Origin: Roseburia sp. 831b
Lineage (GTDB): Bacteria > Bacillota > Clostridia > Lachnospirales > Lachnospiraceae
Direction: 5' to 3'
Assembly: GCF_001940165.2 (NCBI RefSeq)
Contig: NZ_CP135162.1
Location: 299,501-363,500, forward strand
Length of the DNA: 64,000 nt
Shown: positions 16,962 to 24,933 of the stretch, in pieces
Layout of the letters: each line of letters begins with the position of its first letter
Numbering within the stretch: the stretch's first letter is position 1
The notes under the pieces: generated by a model
What the model was told of the DNA's origin: nothing
Database searches by the model: none
The model's input: the letters and a program-made list of their open reading frames with translations, nothing else
Program-made: the position numbers and the translations under genes

Positions 16962-17636
16962 ATGAAAAGAAGAAATATTTTTGGAATAACAATGGGAATT
17001 ATCGTCGTGGTATGCATCCTGATGGCAATGGTGCAATTTAAGAAAGATCAGGCAAACATTGCACAGAAGGAAAATGTTACCGAGTTGCCAGGTGGCATTA
17101 CAATAAGAAAGCTAGATGATGACGAAGATTATGATATCAGTAAAAATTATTATAAGGATTATGATGACACTGGATTAGAGAAATATGAGATAACGAAAAT
17201 TTTTGACTATGATTCGGAAGCAGAATATATAAAAGAAGTGCGTGAGGCAAATATTTGCGAATACATATATAAGAATGAAGATGGAAATATAGAGGTAAAG
17301 GTTACAGAGAAACAAAGAAAAAAGTGGTTGAAGATAGCAAAGAATAATATCAATCAAGTTATAGAACGGGTAAAAAAGGATGAAGAAAGCGATTTTGAAA
17401 TAGGTGATGATTATAAAGAATTAAATGTGAAAGTAACAAAGCAATGTTCAGCACAAGAATTTTTAGCAAATGTTAATGCTGTAACATATAATGAGGAAAT
17501 CATGCAGGTTTTTTCAGGTGAGAAAGATTGGTCAGTGCATTTTGTAGTACAAAATATGAATACAGGATATGAATTGGTAAATATTCAATTTCCGCAAGAA
17601 ACATGGAGTATAACACCAGACATGTGGGACGAATAA
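16962..17636 (+). CDS. Tandem-array membrane protein, copy 7 (last)
   Basis: A 224-residue paralog starting MKRRNIFG at ATG 16962, with AAGGAAGGAAAA upstream. Its linker (DQANIAQKENVTELPGG) is the most diverged of the set. The signature reads YYKDYDDTGLEKYEI. The C-terminal end (NMNTGYELVNIQFPQE) resembles copies 2-4. It ends the array, 17 bp before the next operon's first gene. Confidence 0.6.
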   Translation: MKRRNIFGITMGIIVVVCILMAMVQFKKDQANIAQKENVTELPGGITIRKLDDDEDYDISKNYYKDYDDTGLEKYEITKIFDYDSEAEYIKEVREANICEYIYKNEDGNIEVKVTEKQRKKWLKIAKNNINQVIERVKKDEESDFEIGDDYKELNVKVTKQCSAQEFLANVNAVTYNEEIMQVFSGEKDWSVHFVVQNMNTGYELVNIQFPQETWSITPDMWDE

Positions 17637-17652
17637 GGAAAGGTGAAAAAAG

Positions 17653-18135
17653 ATGGAACATAAAATATGGGATGGCAGGGCGCAGATTAACCTGTCGGAC
17701 AGCTTTAAAATAGCGACGGTTGGTGAAAAAAGAAAGATGTATGGAATGAGAAAAGAATTACCCAAATTCATGATGGTTGACAGGGAAAATCATGTGGTAA
17801 TCAATGCAGTAACAGTCGAGCAAAAGGAACAAAAAGAGTTAAGTATAGAAAAAGAAGCGCAGGCGCTAAACTACATGTATACAAGAACTGTTCCGGGGTA
17901 CAAGTGCCGTGGAATTTACAAAAAAGTAATTGACCAGCATGAGGTATGTGTGATTCAGTACACATCCTACACGATAGAAGATACATTGTTCACGATGGTA
18001 CTTTTGCAAAAGGAGGGAGAAAATGTGAATTTGCTGCAATGTATCTGTAAAAATGGACAAGTGCCGGAATGGCATCCGGTTTTCCGTGATATTGTAGAAA
18101 AGATTCAATTCAAGAAAGAGGAGGCATCAGCATGA
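17653..18135 (+). CDS. Unrecognised alpha/beta protein at the head of the RHS operon (possible effector chaperone)
   Basis: A 160-residue soluble protein without signal peptide. The strand pattern (QINLSDSFKIA, FMMVDRENHVVINAVTVEQ, VCVIQYTSYTI, FTMVLLQKEGENVNLLQCICK) and the final helix FRDIVEKIQF recall the small DcrB/PsbP-like fold. In type VI systems, Eag chaperones of this fold bind RHS effectors. Here the gene overlaps the DUF5082-like gene by four bases (ATGA) and heads the operon of an RHS toxin. The fold guess is mine and weak; no catalytic motif is visible. Confidence 0.5.
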   Translation: MEHKIWDGRAQINLSDSFKIATVGEKRKMYGMRKELPKFMMVDRENHVVINAVTVEQKEQKELSIEKEAQALNYMYTRTVPGYKCRGIYKKVIDQHEVCVIQYTSYTIEDTLFTMVLLQKEGENVNLLQCICKNGQVPEWHPVFRDIVEKIQFKKEEASA

Positions 18136-18680
18136 CAAAAGAGGAATGCAGAAATGAAATTACAAGAAATCAGCAGTTAATAGCGCAGTACAATGGACAG
18201 ATTGCAACACTCCAGCGCGAGATACAGGAGCTCCAGACCACACAATCCAAAGTCGAGGGATTACAATCAAATCTGTCAGGGTGTAAGTCGTCTAGTGTAA
18301 CGAAATTGGCTTCCACAAGTGGACTTGGAAAAATCAATGATAAGATTGTGAATGGGTTTTATGAGGGAATGGATAACCTGTTCAATGGAAACCGGTATAC
18401 ATCAGTAAGCAATGGACTTGATACAGCCATAGCACGTGTTGCAAGTGAAATCGCAAAGAAAAACGGTGAGATTGCAACGTGTCAGCAGAATATCGCATCC
18501 TGCAACAGTAGAATCGATCAGATGAATGGTGAAATTTCAAGAATTGAGGCAGAGGAAGCGGCAGAACGGGAAAGACAAGAGAGAGAAAGACAAGAGCGGG
18601 AGAAAGCAGAACGAGAAAGAAAAGAACGCGAAAGAAAAGAAAAAGCAAAAACAACGTCAAAGACTAAGAAGAAAAAATAA
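18132..18680 (+). CDS. DUF5082-like (YwqH/Lap3-type) helical partner of a T7SS toxin
   Basis: A 182-residue helical protein: coiled coil at about 5-45, a conserved loop region, a second long helix with repeated heptads at about 100-150 (IAKKNGEIATCQQNIASCNSR), and a very charged E/R/K-rich tail ending in KTKKKK. The layout fits DUF5082 proteins, which bind the N-terminal helices of LXG-type T7SS toxins and aid their export. Immediately downstream genes fit the rest of such a helper set. The translational start overlaps the previous stop. Confidence 0.7.
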   Translation: MTKEECRNEITRNQQLIAQYNGQIATLQREIQELQTTQSKVEGLQSNLSGCKSSSVTKLASTSGLGKINDKIVNGFYEGMDNLFNGNRYTSVSNGLDTAIARVASEIAKKNGEIATCQQNIASCNSRIDQMNGEISRIEAEEAAERERQERERQEREKAERERKERERKEKAKTTSKTKKKK

Positions 18681-18698
18681 CATCAGGAGGAAAAGAAG

Positions 18699-18998
18699 AT
18701 GGCGGGAAGCGAATTAAAGATTGAGGATGAATATATCACATCTATGGCAACATTTTTAAAGCAAAGGGCAACAAATTTGCAAGATGCAATTGACAGTTAC
18801 CTTGATATTTTAGCAAATATCAGACAGGATGCAATAAAAAAAGGTGATACGGCAGAGGCATTAGATACGTTTATTTCTTATGCAAAGAATTTATCGAATG
18901 TGGTTTCATCACTGGGCGAGACAGCAGAATCTACATGTACAAAATTTTTAGATGAAATAGATGAAAAAGACGAATACTTATTTGAAAAAGGAGAATAA
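18699..18998 (+). CDS. DUF5344-like (YwqI/Lap4-type, WXG100-like) helper
   Basis: A 99-residue all-helical protein with AGGAGG ribosome site, of WXG100 size but without a W-x-G turn. The order DUF5082-like, DUF5344-like, toxin is the order of B. subtilis ywqH-ywqI-ywqJ and of LXG operons generally, where the proteins form a complex with the toxin's N-terminal module. It ends two bases before the next start. Confidence 0.68.
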   Translation: MAGSELKIEDEYITSMATFLKQRATNLQDAIDSYLDILANIRQDAIKKGDTAEALDTFISYAKNLSNVVSSLGETAESTCTKFLDEIDEKDEYLFEKGE

Positions 18999-19000
18999 AA

Positions 19001-19318
19001 ATGGCATTAAAAAATATAATATACGATGGCGGCGGAGATTCAGGCATGTATGAAATAGACCCAGATGTGTTACAGACGCATATTGAGGAACTTGAGAAAT
19101 TACAGACACAGTGGGAAAATACAGTAGAGACAGCACCAGATGTAGGAGAGTGTGGTGGAAGTACTATTATTCAGATAGAAGAAATGGGAAATATGTTTCA
19201 GAGGATGCAGGACGCATACGTGTTATTATTGAAAAATACCATTTCTTATATGAAGAACAGAAAAGATTCTGTTGAGACGAAAGAAACAAGTGCAACAAAT
19301 AAAGTGCAGGAAAAATAA
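19001..19318 (+). CDS. Third small helical helper of the RHS operon
   Basis: A 105-residue protein: a short N-terminal segment with GGGDSG, helix at about 20-45 (VLQTHIEELEKLQTQWENTV), a glycine-containing turn (DVGECGGS), then a second helix of about 30 residues. This hairpin resembles WXG100-type partners. Family not recognised. Position between the DUF5344-like gene and the RHS toxin implies a role in toxin loading. Confidence 0.6.
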   Translation: MALKNIIYDGGGDSGMYEIDPDVLQTHIEELEKLQTQWENTVETAPDVGECGGSTIIQIEEMGNMFQRMQDAYVLLLKNTISYMKNRKDSVETKETSATNKVQEK

Positions 19319-19347
19319 TAAAAGTAAGGAAAGGACAAAAGATACCA

Positions 19348-22300
19348 ATGCTAAGAGATTTTTCAGACGCAGCAAAACAAAAGCTTTTAAAGTACGTAGA
19401 CGAAGTAACACCAACCGGTACATGGGATAAGATAAAAGACATTTTTGGTGACTTTGGACTGACCGTGCAAAGCTGGCTGGGACAGCTCGATATTCAAAAG
19501 TATGTCGATGACGTAGACACTTACCATAAGAAAATATTTGACAGGAAAGATACCACAGCCAAACAGATTGAACAGATTTTTTCGAGTGTGCAGGAAGTGG
19601 ATACCAGATACATAAACGTAGTAAGCAGCCAGATTACCTGCGGCAATAACATCGTAAAATTAATCAACGACCTGGCCAATACCATAGATCCAAATGGCGG
19701 AAACATGGATATGGGAAGGATGAAAGGTGTTTTAGATGCAGATGTAGAAAACCTCAAAGATGCCGAGGCAACTGTGGAAAAGCCCGTCGAAGAAAAGATG
19801 CTTGGAACCGAGGCAGAAGGCTGTATGAACAGTGAAGATCCGGTAAACTTAAGTACCGGAAACTTCATTTATGAACATGAAGACCTAAAAATCGCAGGAG
19901 AGATTCCGTTATCGTTCCACCGGTATTATAACTCAAAAGACAGCAGAACAGGTGTTCTGGGAAACTGCTTTTTACATAATTACCAGATTGCCCTTGAAAA
20001 AGAAGAAAACGGAACCATCGGGGTACGGCTCGCGGATGGACAGATTAACTACCATGACAGAAATGAGAAAGAAGAGTACACTGCAAGAAACACGCCGCTT
20101 GAATTCCTGAAAGAAACCGAAAAAGGGTATTTCCTCGTGCATCCGGGGCAGGAGAAGATATCCTTTGACCGGGAAGGAAAGATGCTGCGGAAAGAAGATG
20201 TAAATGGAAGAGGCATCTCTTTTTCCTATTATGAAGACGGAAAGTTAGAAAAAGCCACAGCGGATAACGGAAGCAGTCTGACTTACTGTTATAATGAAAA
20301 AGGACAGCTTGAAAAAGTAACCGACCACACCGGAAGAAGTGTGCGCTTACAGTACCAGGAGGAGACACTAAAGAAAGTGACAACAGCATCCGGGGCAGAG
20401 TACACTTATACCTATGGGGAAAACGGAAGAATCACGGAAGTTGAAAATGCCCGTCATGTCACACCCGTAAAAAATACCTATGACAAAAGATTCCGTATCA
20501 TCCACCAGGAGTTCCCGGACGGTGGAACAATGGAGTTTTCCTACGATGACAAAAACCGCCGCGTTACACTCACAGAGCGCAACGGCAGCAAAATCATCCA
20601 CGTGCATGATGACCGTTACCGCAATACAGAAACCATCTACGAGGATGGAACCAAAGAGCGTTACCTTTATAATGACAAAAACCAGTGCATCAGCAGAACA
20701 GACCGTCTTGGCAGAACGACAAGAATGGCGTACGATAACCGCGGAAACCTCACCCAGACCGTGGATGCCCTAAAGCGCAGGGTCAATTACACCTATGATG
20801 CAGACTGCCATCTGGTCAGTGTCAGCATCAACGGAAAAGAACGCTTAAAAAATCACTATGATGCAAAAGGAAATCTGACCGGAACAGAAAACCTGTATGG
20901 AAATAAAGTCATCATCAAAAACGATGAGGCAGGAAGACCACGGGCAGTCACCTATGCGGACGGAAGCTTTTTCGAAATCGGCTATGATGACAAAGGAAAC
21001 ATTGTCCGGTTAACAGATGCTGCCGGAGGCGTGACAACCTACGGTTATGATGCCTTAAACCGTGTGACAGAAACCGTGGATGCCAATCAGAACGCAACAC
21101 GTTATACCTATGATGCAGCCGACCGGATCACAACGGTAACCGATGCCATGGGAAACCAGAGAGCCTACACCTACAATGCGGGCGGAAAAATCACGGCAAT
21201 CCGGGATTTCGATGGAAATAAGGAAGGATTTGCCTACAACCCGCTTGGAAAAGTAGAGACCTACACCGACAAAGAAGGACATACGGTACAGTTTACCTAC
21301 GACAGGATGTGGAACATTCGTTCCGTCACAGCACCGGACCAGGGAAAACAGGAATACTTCTATGACAAAGACAACCGTCTTGTGAAACAGGTACTTCCGA
21401 TGGGCGGTGTGGTAACCTATGCCTATGATGCAGCCGGAAACCGGACCGGAATGACAGACCCGGAAGGAAATACCACCCATTACCGTTATGATGCCGCAAA
21501 CCGTCTGACGGAAGTGACGGAGCCGGACGGTGCAAAGACAGCGTATGAATACGACAGGGAAGGAAACCTGGTCAAAGAGACCAATGCCTGCGGTCAGGTG
21601 ACATGCTATACCTATGATGATTTAGGAAGAAGAACCAGTGTCACAGATGCGGCAGGAGCAACGACCAGTGTCTTCTACAACGAGCTCGGAAAAGCGGAGC
21701 GTATCTGTTATCCAAACGGAAGCAGCACCGTTTATACGTATGAAAAAGGTGGAAGACTAAAGAGTGTGCGTTACCCGGATGGAGCAGGAGAACACTACGG
21801 CTATGATGCCAAAGGAAACCTCACGGAGCGCATCACCACGGCAGGGGAACGTTACCACTATGGTTATGACAGCCTTGACCGTATCATCTCCATCCAGAAT
21901 CCATCCGGAGGGGCAGCACACTTTACCTATGATGCATTAGGACGTGTCACGAAGGCAGAAGATGAGAATGGGAATACCACGTGTTACGAATACACCCCGA
22001 ACGGAAACCTTGCAAAAGTAACGGATGCTTTAGGAAATGAGACCTTCTACCAGTACGATGCGATGGGACACCTGACACAGAGCAGCTGTACCGGAGCAAA
22101 TGGGGAAGAACCACAGAATACCACCTATACCTGGGATAAGGAAGGCCATGTGCTGGCAGTGACAGATCCGCTTGGAGATGTGGAGCGCTACACCTATGAC
22201 CCGGCTGGAAGAATGAAAGCGAAGGTGGATAAAGATGGCTATGAAACTACCTTCCGTTATGGAAAAGACGGCCAGGTCGAAGAAATCCGTTATGCAGACG

Positions 22301-24333
22301 GAAGAACCGTATCCTTAACGTATAATGCCATCCGCCAGTTAGAGGAAGTAAAAGACTGGCTCGGCACAACCAGGATTGCCATGGATGAGGCAGGACGGGT
22401 ATCTTCTGTCACAGACCCATACGGAAAAACGGTCGGGTATGAATGGGGAAGCATGGGAGAAAGAACATCCGTTCTCTACCCGGATGGAAGAAAAGCGGCA
22501 TATGAATATAACGAAGCGATGCAGCTCACCGCCATGAAACTCATATCAAACGGGGCACAGGAGAAAACAATCCGGTACTGCTACGATGAAGCAGGAAGAC
22601 TGACCGGAAAGCAGTTCCCTGGGGGAAACCGCACGGACTACCGCTACAACGGAGCCGGAAAAGTCGAAGAGATCCTACATACGGGAGCAGACTTTACAGA
22701 ACGTTACCACTACGGTTATGATGTCATGGGAAATAAAATCACGGCAGAAAAGGAAAGACCAGACCTGCCGGAAGACAGTGGAAGCTTTTCCTATGGTTAT
22801 GATGAATTAAACCGCCTGATCCATGTATCGCAGAATGGAAAAACACTCCGCTCCTACAGATATGATGCCTTTGGAAACCGAAGCAGCAAGACCGAGTACC
22901 AGACGGCAGGCGAACTGGTGACAACCTACCGTTACAACACGAAAAACCAGCTGATGCAGGAGACAACTGCAAACGAAACCAAAGACTATGCATACGACAA
23001 CAGAGGAAACCTGTTAACCGTAACAAGCGGGGAAGAAGTCTTAAAGGCATACGGATTTGATGCAGCAAACCAGATGGAAAGTTCCATGGGAATGACAGAC
23101 GGAACCATCCAAAAGGCAGTCTATCAGTACAACGGATTAGGCCACAGAATGGGACAAAGCATTGCAACAGGGGATGCAGCCCCGGCCCGGACCATCCGTT
23201 ATACCTTAGATCTGACCCGTCAGTACCATAACCTCCTGCAGAAGACAGGAAGCGGCCCGGACCAGACTTACTTCTGGGATGGCAATGTCGCAGGAATGGA
23301 AGAAGAAGGAAGAGACCACTTCTACTTCCAGGATGACTTAGGAAGTCCGATGCGCTTAACCGATGAGACAGGAAGAAGTGAGGAAGCCTACGGATTTGAC
23401 GAATTCGGTAATAACATCCGGACGGCAAAAGATATCTTTCAAGACTCCATGCAAAGCTTCGGCTTTACCGGTTATCAGATGGACAGCGCAGGAGGCCTCT
23501 ACTTTGCCCAGGCAAGACGCTATGATGCCGGAGCAGGAAGATTTGTCAGTGAGGACTTCCTGAAAGGACATATCGCAGTACCATACACGATGAACCATTA
23601 CAACTACTGCTGGAACAGACCGATGGATTTGGTGGATTTGAATGGTATGTGGCCGACAGCAGGAGTGACGAGTGATTTGGTAGGAAGGCTGAATCCAGTT
23701 GAAAGTACAGAGGAGAAAATGGAAAGCGACAGGGAGAAATCATTTGAATTCGAAGAAAATAAATATTTTAATGAAACAAATTCGGTAGGGTATATTATAG
23801 ATGGTTCCAAGATAGCAAATGAGGGGATGGAGAAATTACTTATAAAGGGATGCAATGATGCGGTACGTCCTAATAATATAGGAGCAGGAACTTGGAGTAG
23901 GATTGTTACTGAAGATGTTGAAAGTATTTCAAGGACAACGTCTAAATTACGAGGTGGATTAGAGGGGATTGGAAAAGCTTTTACTATAGTTACAACTGCA
24001 GTTGACGTATGTAGTGATGTTACAGAAAATTATAAAAATAATGCAGGATGGGAGGAATATATTGCAGATATAGGTGTTGATGTAGGATTTGTTGCGATTG
24101 GTGCACTAATTGGAAGTATAGTCCCAGGACCAGGAACATTGGTAGGAGCAGCAGTGGCTTTAATAATAGGTTTAATATATTATGGGGTAACAGAGGTGTT
24201 AGCATATAAGGGAAAAAGTTTAAAGGATTGGGCAAAACAAGGTTTAAAAAATGGATTAGAGATTTTTTCAAATTGGATAACCAATACGCTGGATAATTCA
24301 GAAGAAAAGAAAATGTGTTTGGCAGCGGAATAA
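19348..24333 (+). CDS. RHS-repeat polymorphic toxin A with T7SS-type N-terminus
   Basis: A 1661-residue protein. Residues 1-140 are the shared MLRDFS module. From about 165 (DPVNLSTGNFIYEHEDL) comes a DUF6531-like entry domain, then some 35 RHS/YD repeats (G-x-x-x-x-x-Y-D-x-x-G-x) to about 1330, and the RHS core closing motif GRFVSEDF then NHYNYCWNRPMDLVDLNG at about 1390-1430. Such shells encapsulate and release the C-terminal toxin. After MWP the tip is about 230 residues unique to this copy, with a glycine-zipper hydrophobic region (VAIGALIGSIVPGPGTLVGAAVALIIG) suggesting membrane insertion. The downstream two-TM protein would be its immunity protein. Residues from about 150 to the junction are almost identical to the gene at 24934. 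Confidence 0.85.
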   Translation: MLRDFSDAAKQKLLKYVDEVTPTGTWDKIKDIFGDFGLTVQSWLGQLDIQKYVDDVDTYHKKIFDRKDTTAKQIEQIFSSVQEVDTRYINVVSSQITCGNNIVKLINDLANTIDPNGGNMDMGRMKGVLDADVENLKDAEATVEKPVEEKMLGTEAEGCMNSEDPVNLSTGNFIYEHEDLKIAGEIPLSFHRYYNSKDSRTGVLGNCFLHNYQIALEKEENGTIGVRLADGQINYHDRNEKEEYTARNTPLEFLKETEKGYFLVHPGQEKISFDREGKMLRKEDVNGRGISFSYYEDGKLEKATADNGSSLTYCYNEKGQLEKVTDHTGRSVRLQYQEETLKKVTTASGAEYTYTYGENGRITEVENARHVTPVKNTYDKRFRIIHQEFPDGGTMEFSYDDKNRRVTLTERNGSKIIHVHDDRYRNTETIYEDGTKERYLYNDKNQCISRTDRLGRTTRMAYDNRGNLTQTVDALKRRVNYTYDADCHLVSVSINGKERLKNHYDAKGNLTGTENLYGNKVIIKNDEAGRPRAVTYADGSFFEIGYDDKGNIVRLTDAAGGVTTYGYDALNRVTETVDANQNATRYTYDAADRITTVTDAMGNQRAYTYNAGGKITAIRDFDGNKEGFAYNPLGKVETYTDKEGHTVQFTYDRMWNIRSVTAPDQGKQEYFYDKDNRLVKQVLPMGGVVTYAYDAAGNRTGMTDPEGNTTHYRYDAANRLTEVTEPDGAKTAYEYDREGNLVKETNACGQVTCYTYDDLGRRTSVTDAAGATTSVFYNELGKAERICYPNGSSTVYTYEKGGRLKSVRYPDGAGEHYGYDAKGNLTERITTAGERYHYGYDSLDRIISIQNPSGGAAHFTYDALGRVTKAEDENGNTTCYEYTPNGNLAKVTDALGNETFYQYDAMGHLTQSSCTGANGEEPQNTTYTWDKEGHVLAVTDPLGDVERYTYDPAGRMKAKVDKDGYETTFRYGKDGQVEEIRYADGRTVSLTYNAIRQLEEVKDWLGTTRIAMDEAGRVSSVTDPYGKTVGYEWGSMGERTSVLYPDGRKAAYEYNEAMQLTAMKLISNGAQEKTIRYCYDEAGRLTGKQFPGGNRTDYRYNGAGKVEEILHTGADFTERYHYGYDVMGNKITAEKERPDLPEDSGSFSYGYDELNRLIHVSQNGKTLRSYRYDAFGNRSSKTEYQTAGELVTTYRYNTKNQLMQETTANETKDYAYDNRGNLLTVTSGEEVLKAYGFDAANQMESSMGMTDGTIQKAVYQYNGLGHRMGQSIATGDAAPARTIRYTLDLTRQYHNLLQKTGSGPDQTYFWDGNVAGMEEEGRDHFYFQDDLGSPMRLTDETGRSEEAYGFDEFGNNIRTAKDIFQDSMQSFGFTGYQMDSAGGLYFAQARRYDAGAGRFVSEDFLKGHIAVPYTMNHYNYCWNRPMDLVDLNGMWPTAGVTSDLVGRLNPVESTEEKMESDREKSFEFEENKYFNETNSVGYIIDGSKIANEGMEKLLIKGCNDAVRPNNIGAGTWSRIVTEDVESISRTTSKLRGGLEGIGKAFTIVTTAVDVCSDVTENYKNNAGWEEYIADIGVDVGFVAIGALIGSIVPGPGTLVGAAVALIIGLIYYGVTEVLAYKGKSLKDWAKQGLKNGLEIFSNWITNTLDNSEEKKMCLAAE

Positions 24334-24351
24334 TAAATTAAGGAGGTTAAA

Positions 24352-24825
24352 ATGTTAATTTCGATAAAAGAGAAACCATATATTGTAGAAAAAAAATTAG
24401 AAAAAATGAATTCAATTCGCTATAAAGGAAAATTATATCAAATTGAAAAAAAGAAGGATAAGTGGATTATTAAGATGACAAGAGGAGGTGGACGGTATAA
24501 TAATACATTTAAATGGGAGATAAATGTGGAAAATGAAAAGTTAGATATAAAAATGAAAAAGACATTTGATTCTGTTTTAAGTAGAGCAATCATTATTTTT
24601 CTGGAAATAGTGTTTGTACTGTTTTTCTTTTTTTTATTGATTAGTTTTTGTGGTAATGTGATACAAAAAGGAGTTATAGATAATAGCATAATAATTGGTA
24701 TGTTCATGAGCATTGTAATTATAATTATCTGTACATGGTATACGTTTCATACATCAAATCAGTATTTAGAAAAGGAAGTAAAGATATTTTTAGATGAAAT
24801 GTTAAAAAATAAAGAGATAAGATAA
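24352..24825 (+). CDS. Two-TM candidate immunity protein for RHS toxin A
   Basis: A 157-residue protein with AAGGAGG ribosome site, 18 bp after the toxin stop. Residues 1-75 are a basic, beta-rich cytoplasmic domain; two strongly hydrophobic helices follow (about 79-102 and 113-131), then a short charged tail. No family recognised. AT-rich codon use contrasts with the GC-richer RHS repeats. A membrane immunity protein fits a membrane-acting toxin tip. Confidence 0.6.
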   Translation: MLISIKEKPYIVEKKLEKMNSIRYKGKLYQIEKKKDKWIIKMTRGGGRYNNTFKWEINVENEKLDIKMKKTFDSVLSRAIIIFLEIVFVLFFFFLLISFCGNVIQKGVIDNSIIIGMFMSIVIIIICTWYTFHTSNQYLEKEVKIFLDEMLKNKEIR

Positions 24826-24827
24826 CA

Positions 24828-24920
24828 ATGGCAGAAAATTATGTTGGAAAAACAGTGGTTGCAAATTTATTCAGAGGATTTGAAGAAGTTATAAAAAAAC
24901 AGAAATGGAAGATCAGATAA
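24828..24920 (+). CDS. Possible 30-residue ORF between the two RHS units
   Basis: ATG at 24828, ending TAA at 24920, giving MAENYVGKTVVANLF and a lysine-rich end. No good ribosome site precedes it. It may be the remnant of a helper or immunity gene, or chance. Confidence 0.25.
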   Translation: MAENYVGKTVVANLFRGFEEVIKKQKWKIR

Positions 24921-24933
24921 GGACTAGATACCA

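Noticed and set aside
12553..17636. The regular repeats considered as a CRISPR or satellite array
   Set aside because: The period is about 690 bp and each unit is an intact or decayed coding sequence with its own ribosome site.
20045..23598. Long minus-strand open frames opposite the RHS repeats (also 25631-29319 and 31449-31691)
   Set aside because: They mirror the repeat codon pattern, are Cys/His/Arg/Leu-rich without any family pattern, and recur identically opposite each RHS copy; no ribosome sites.
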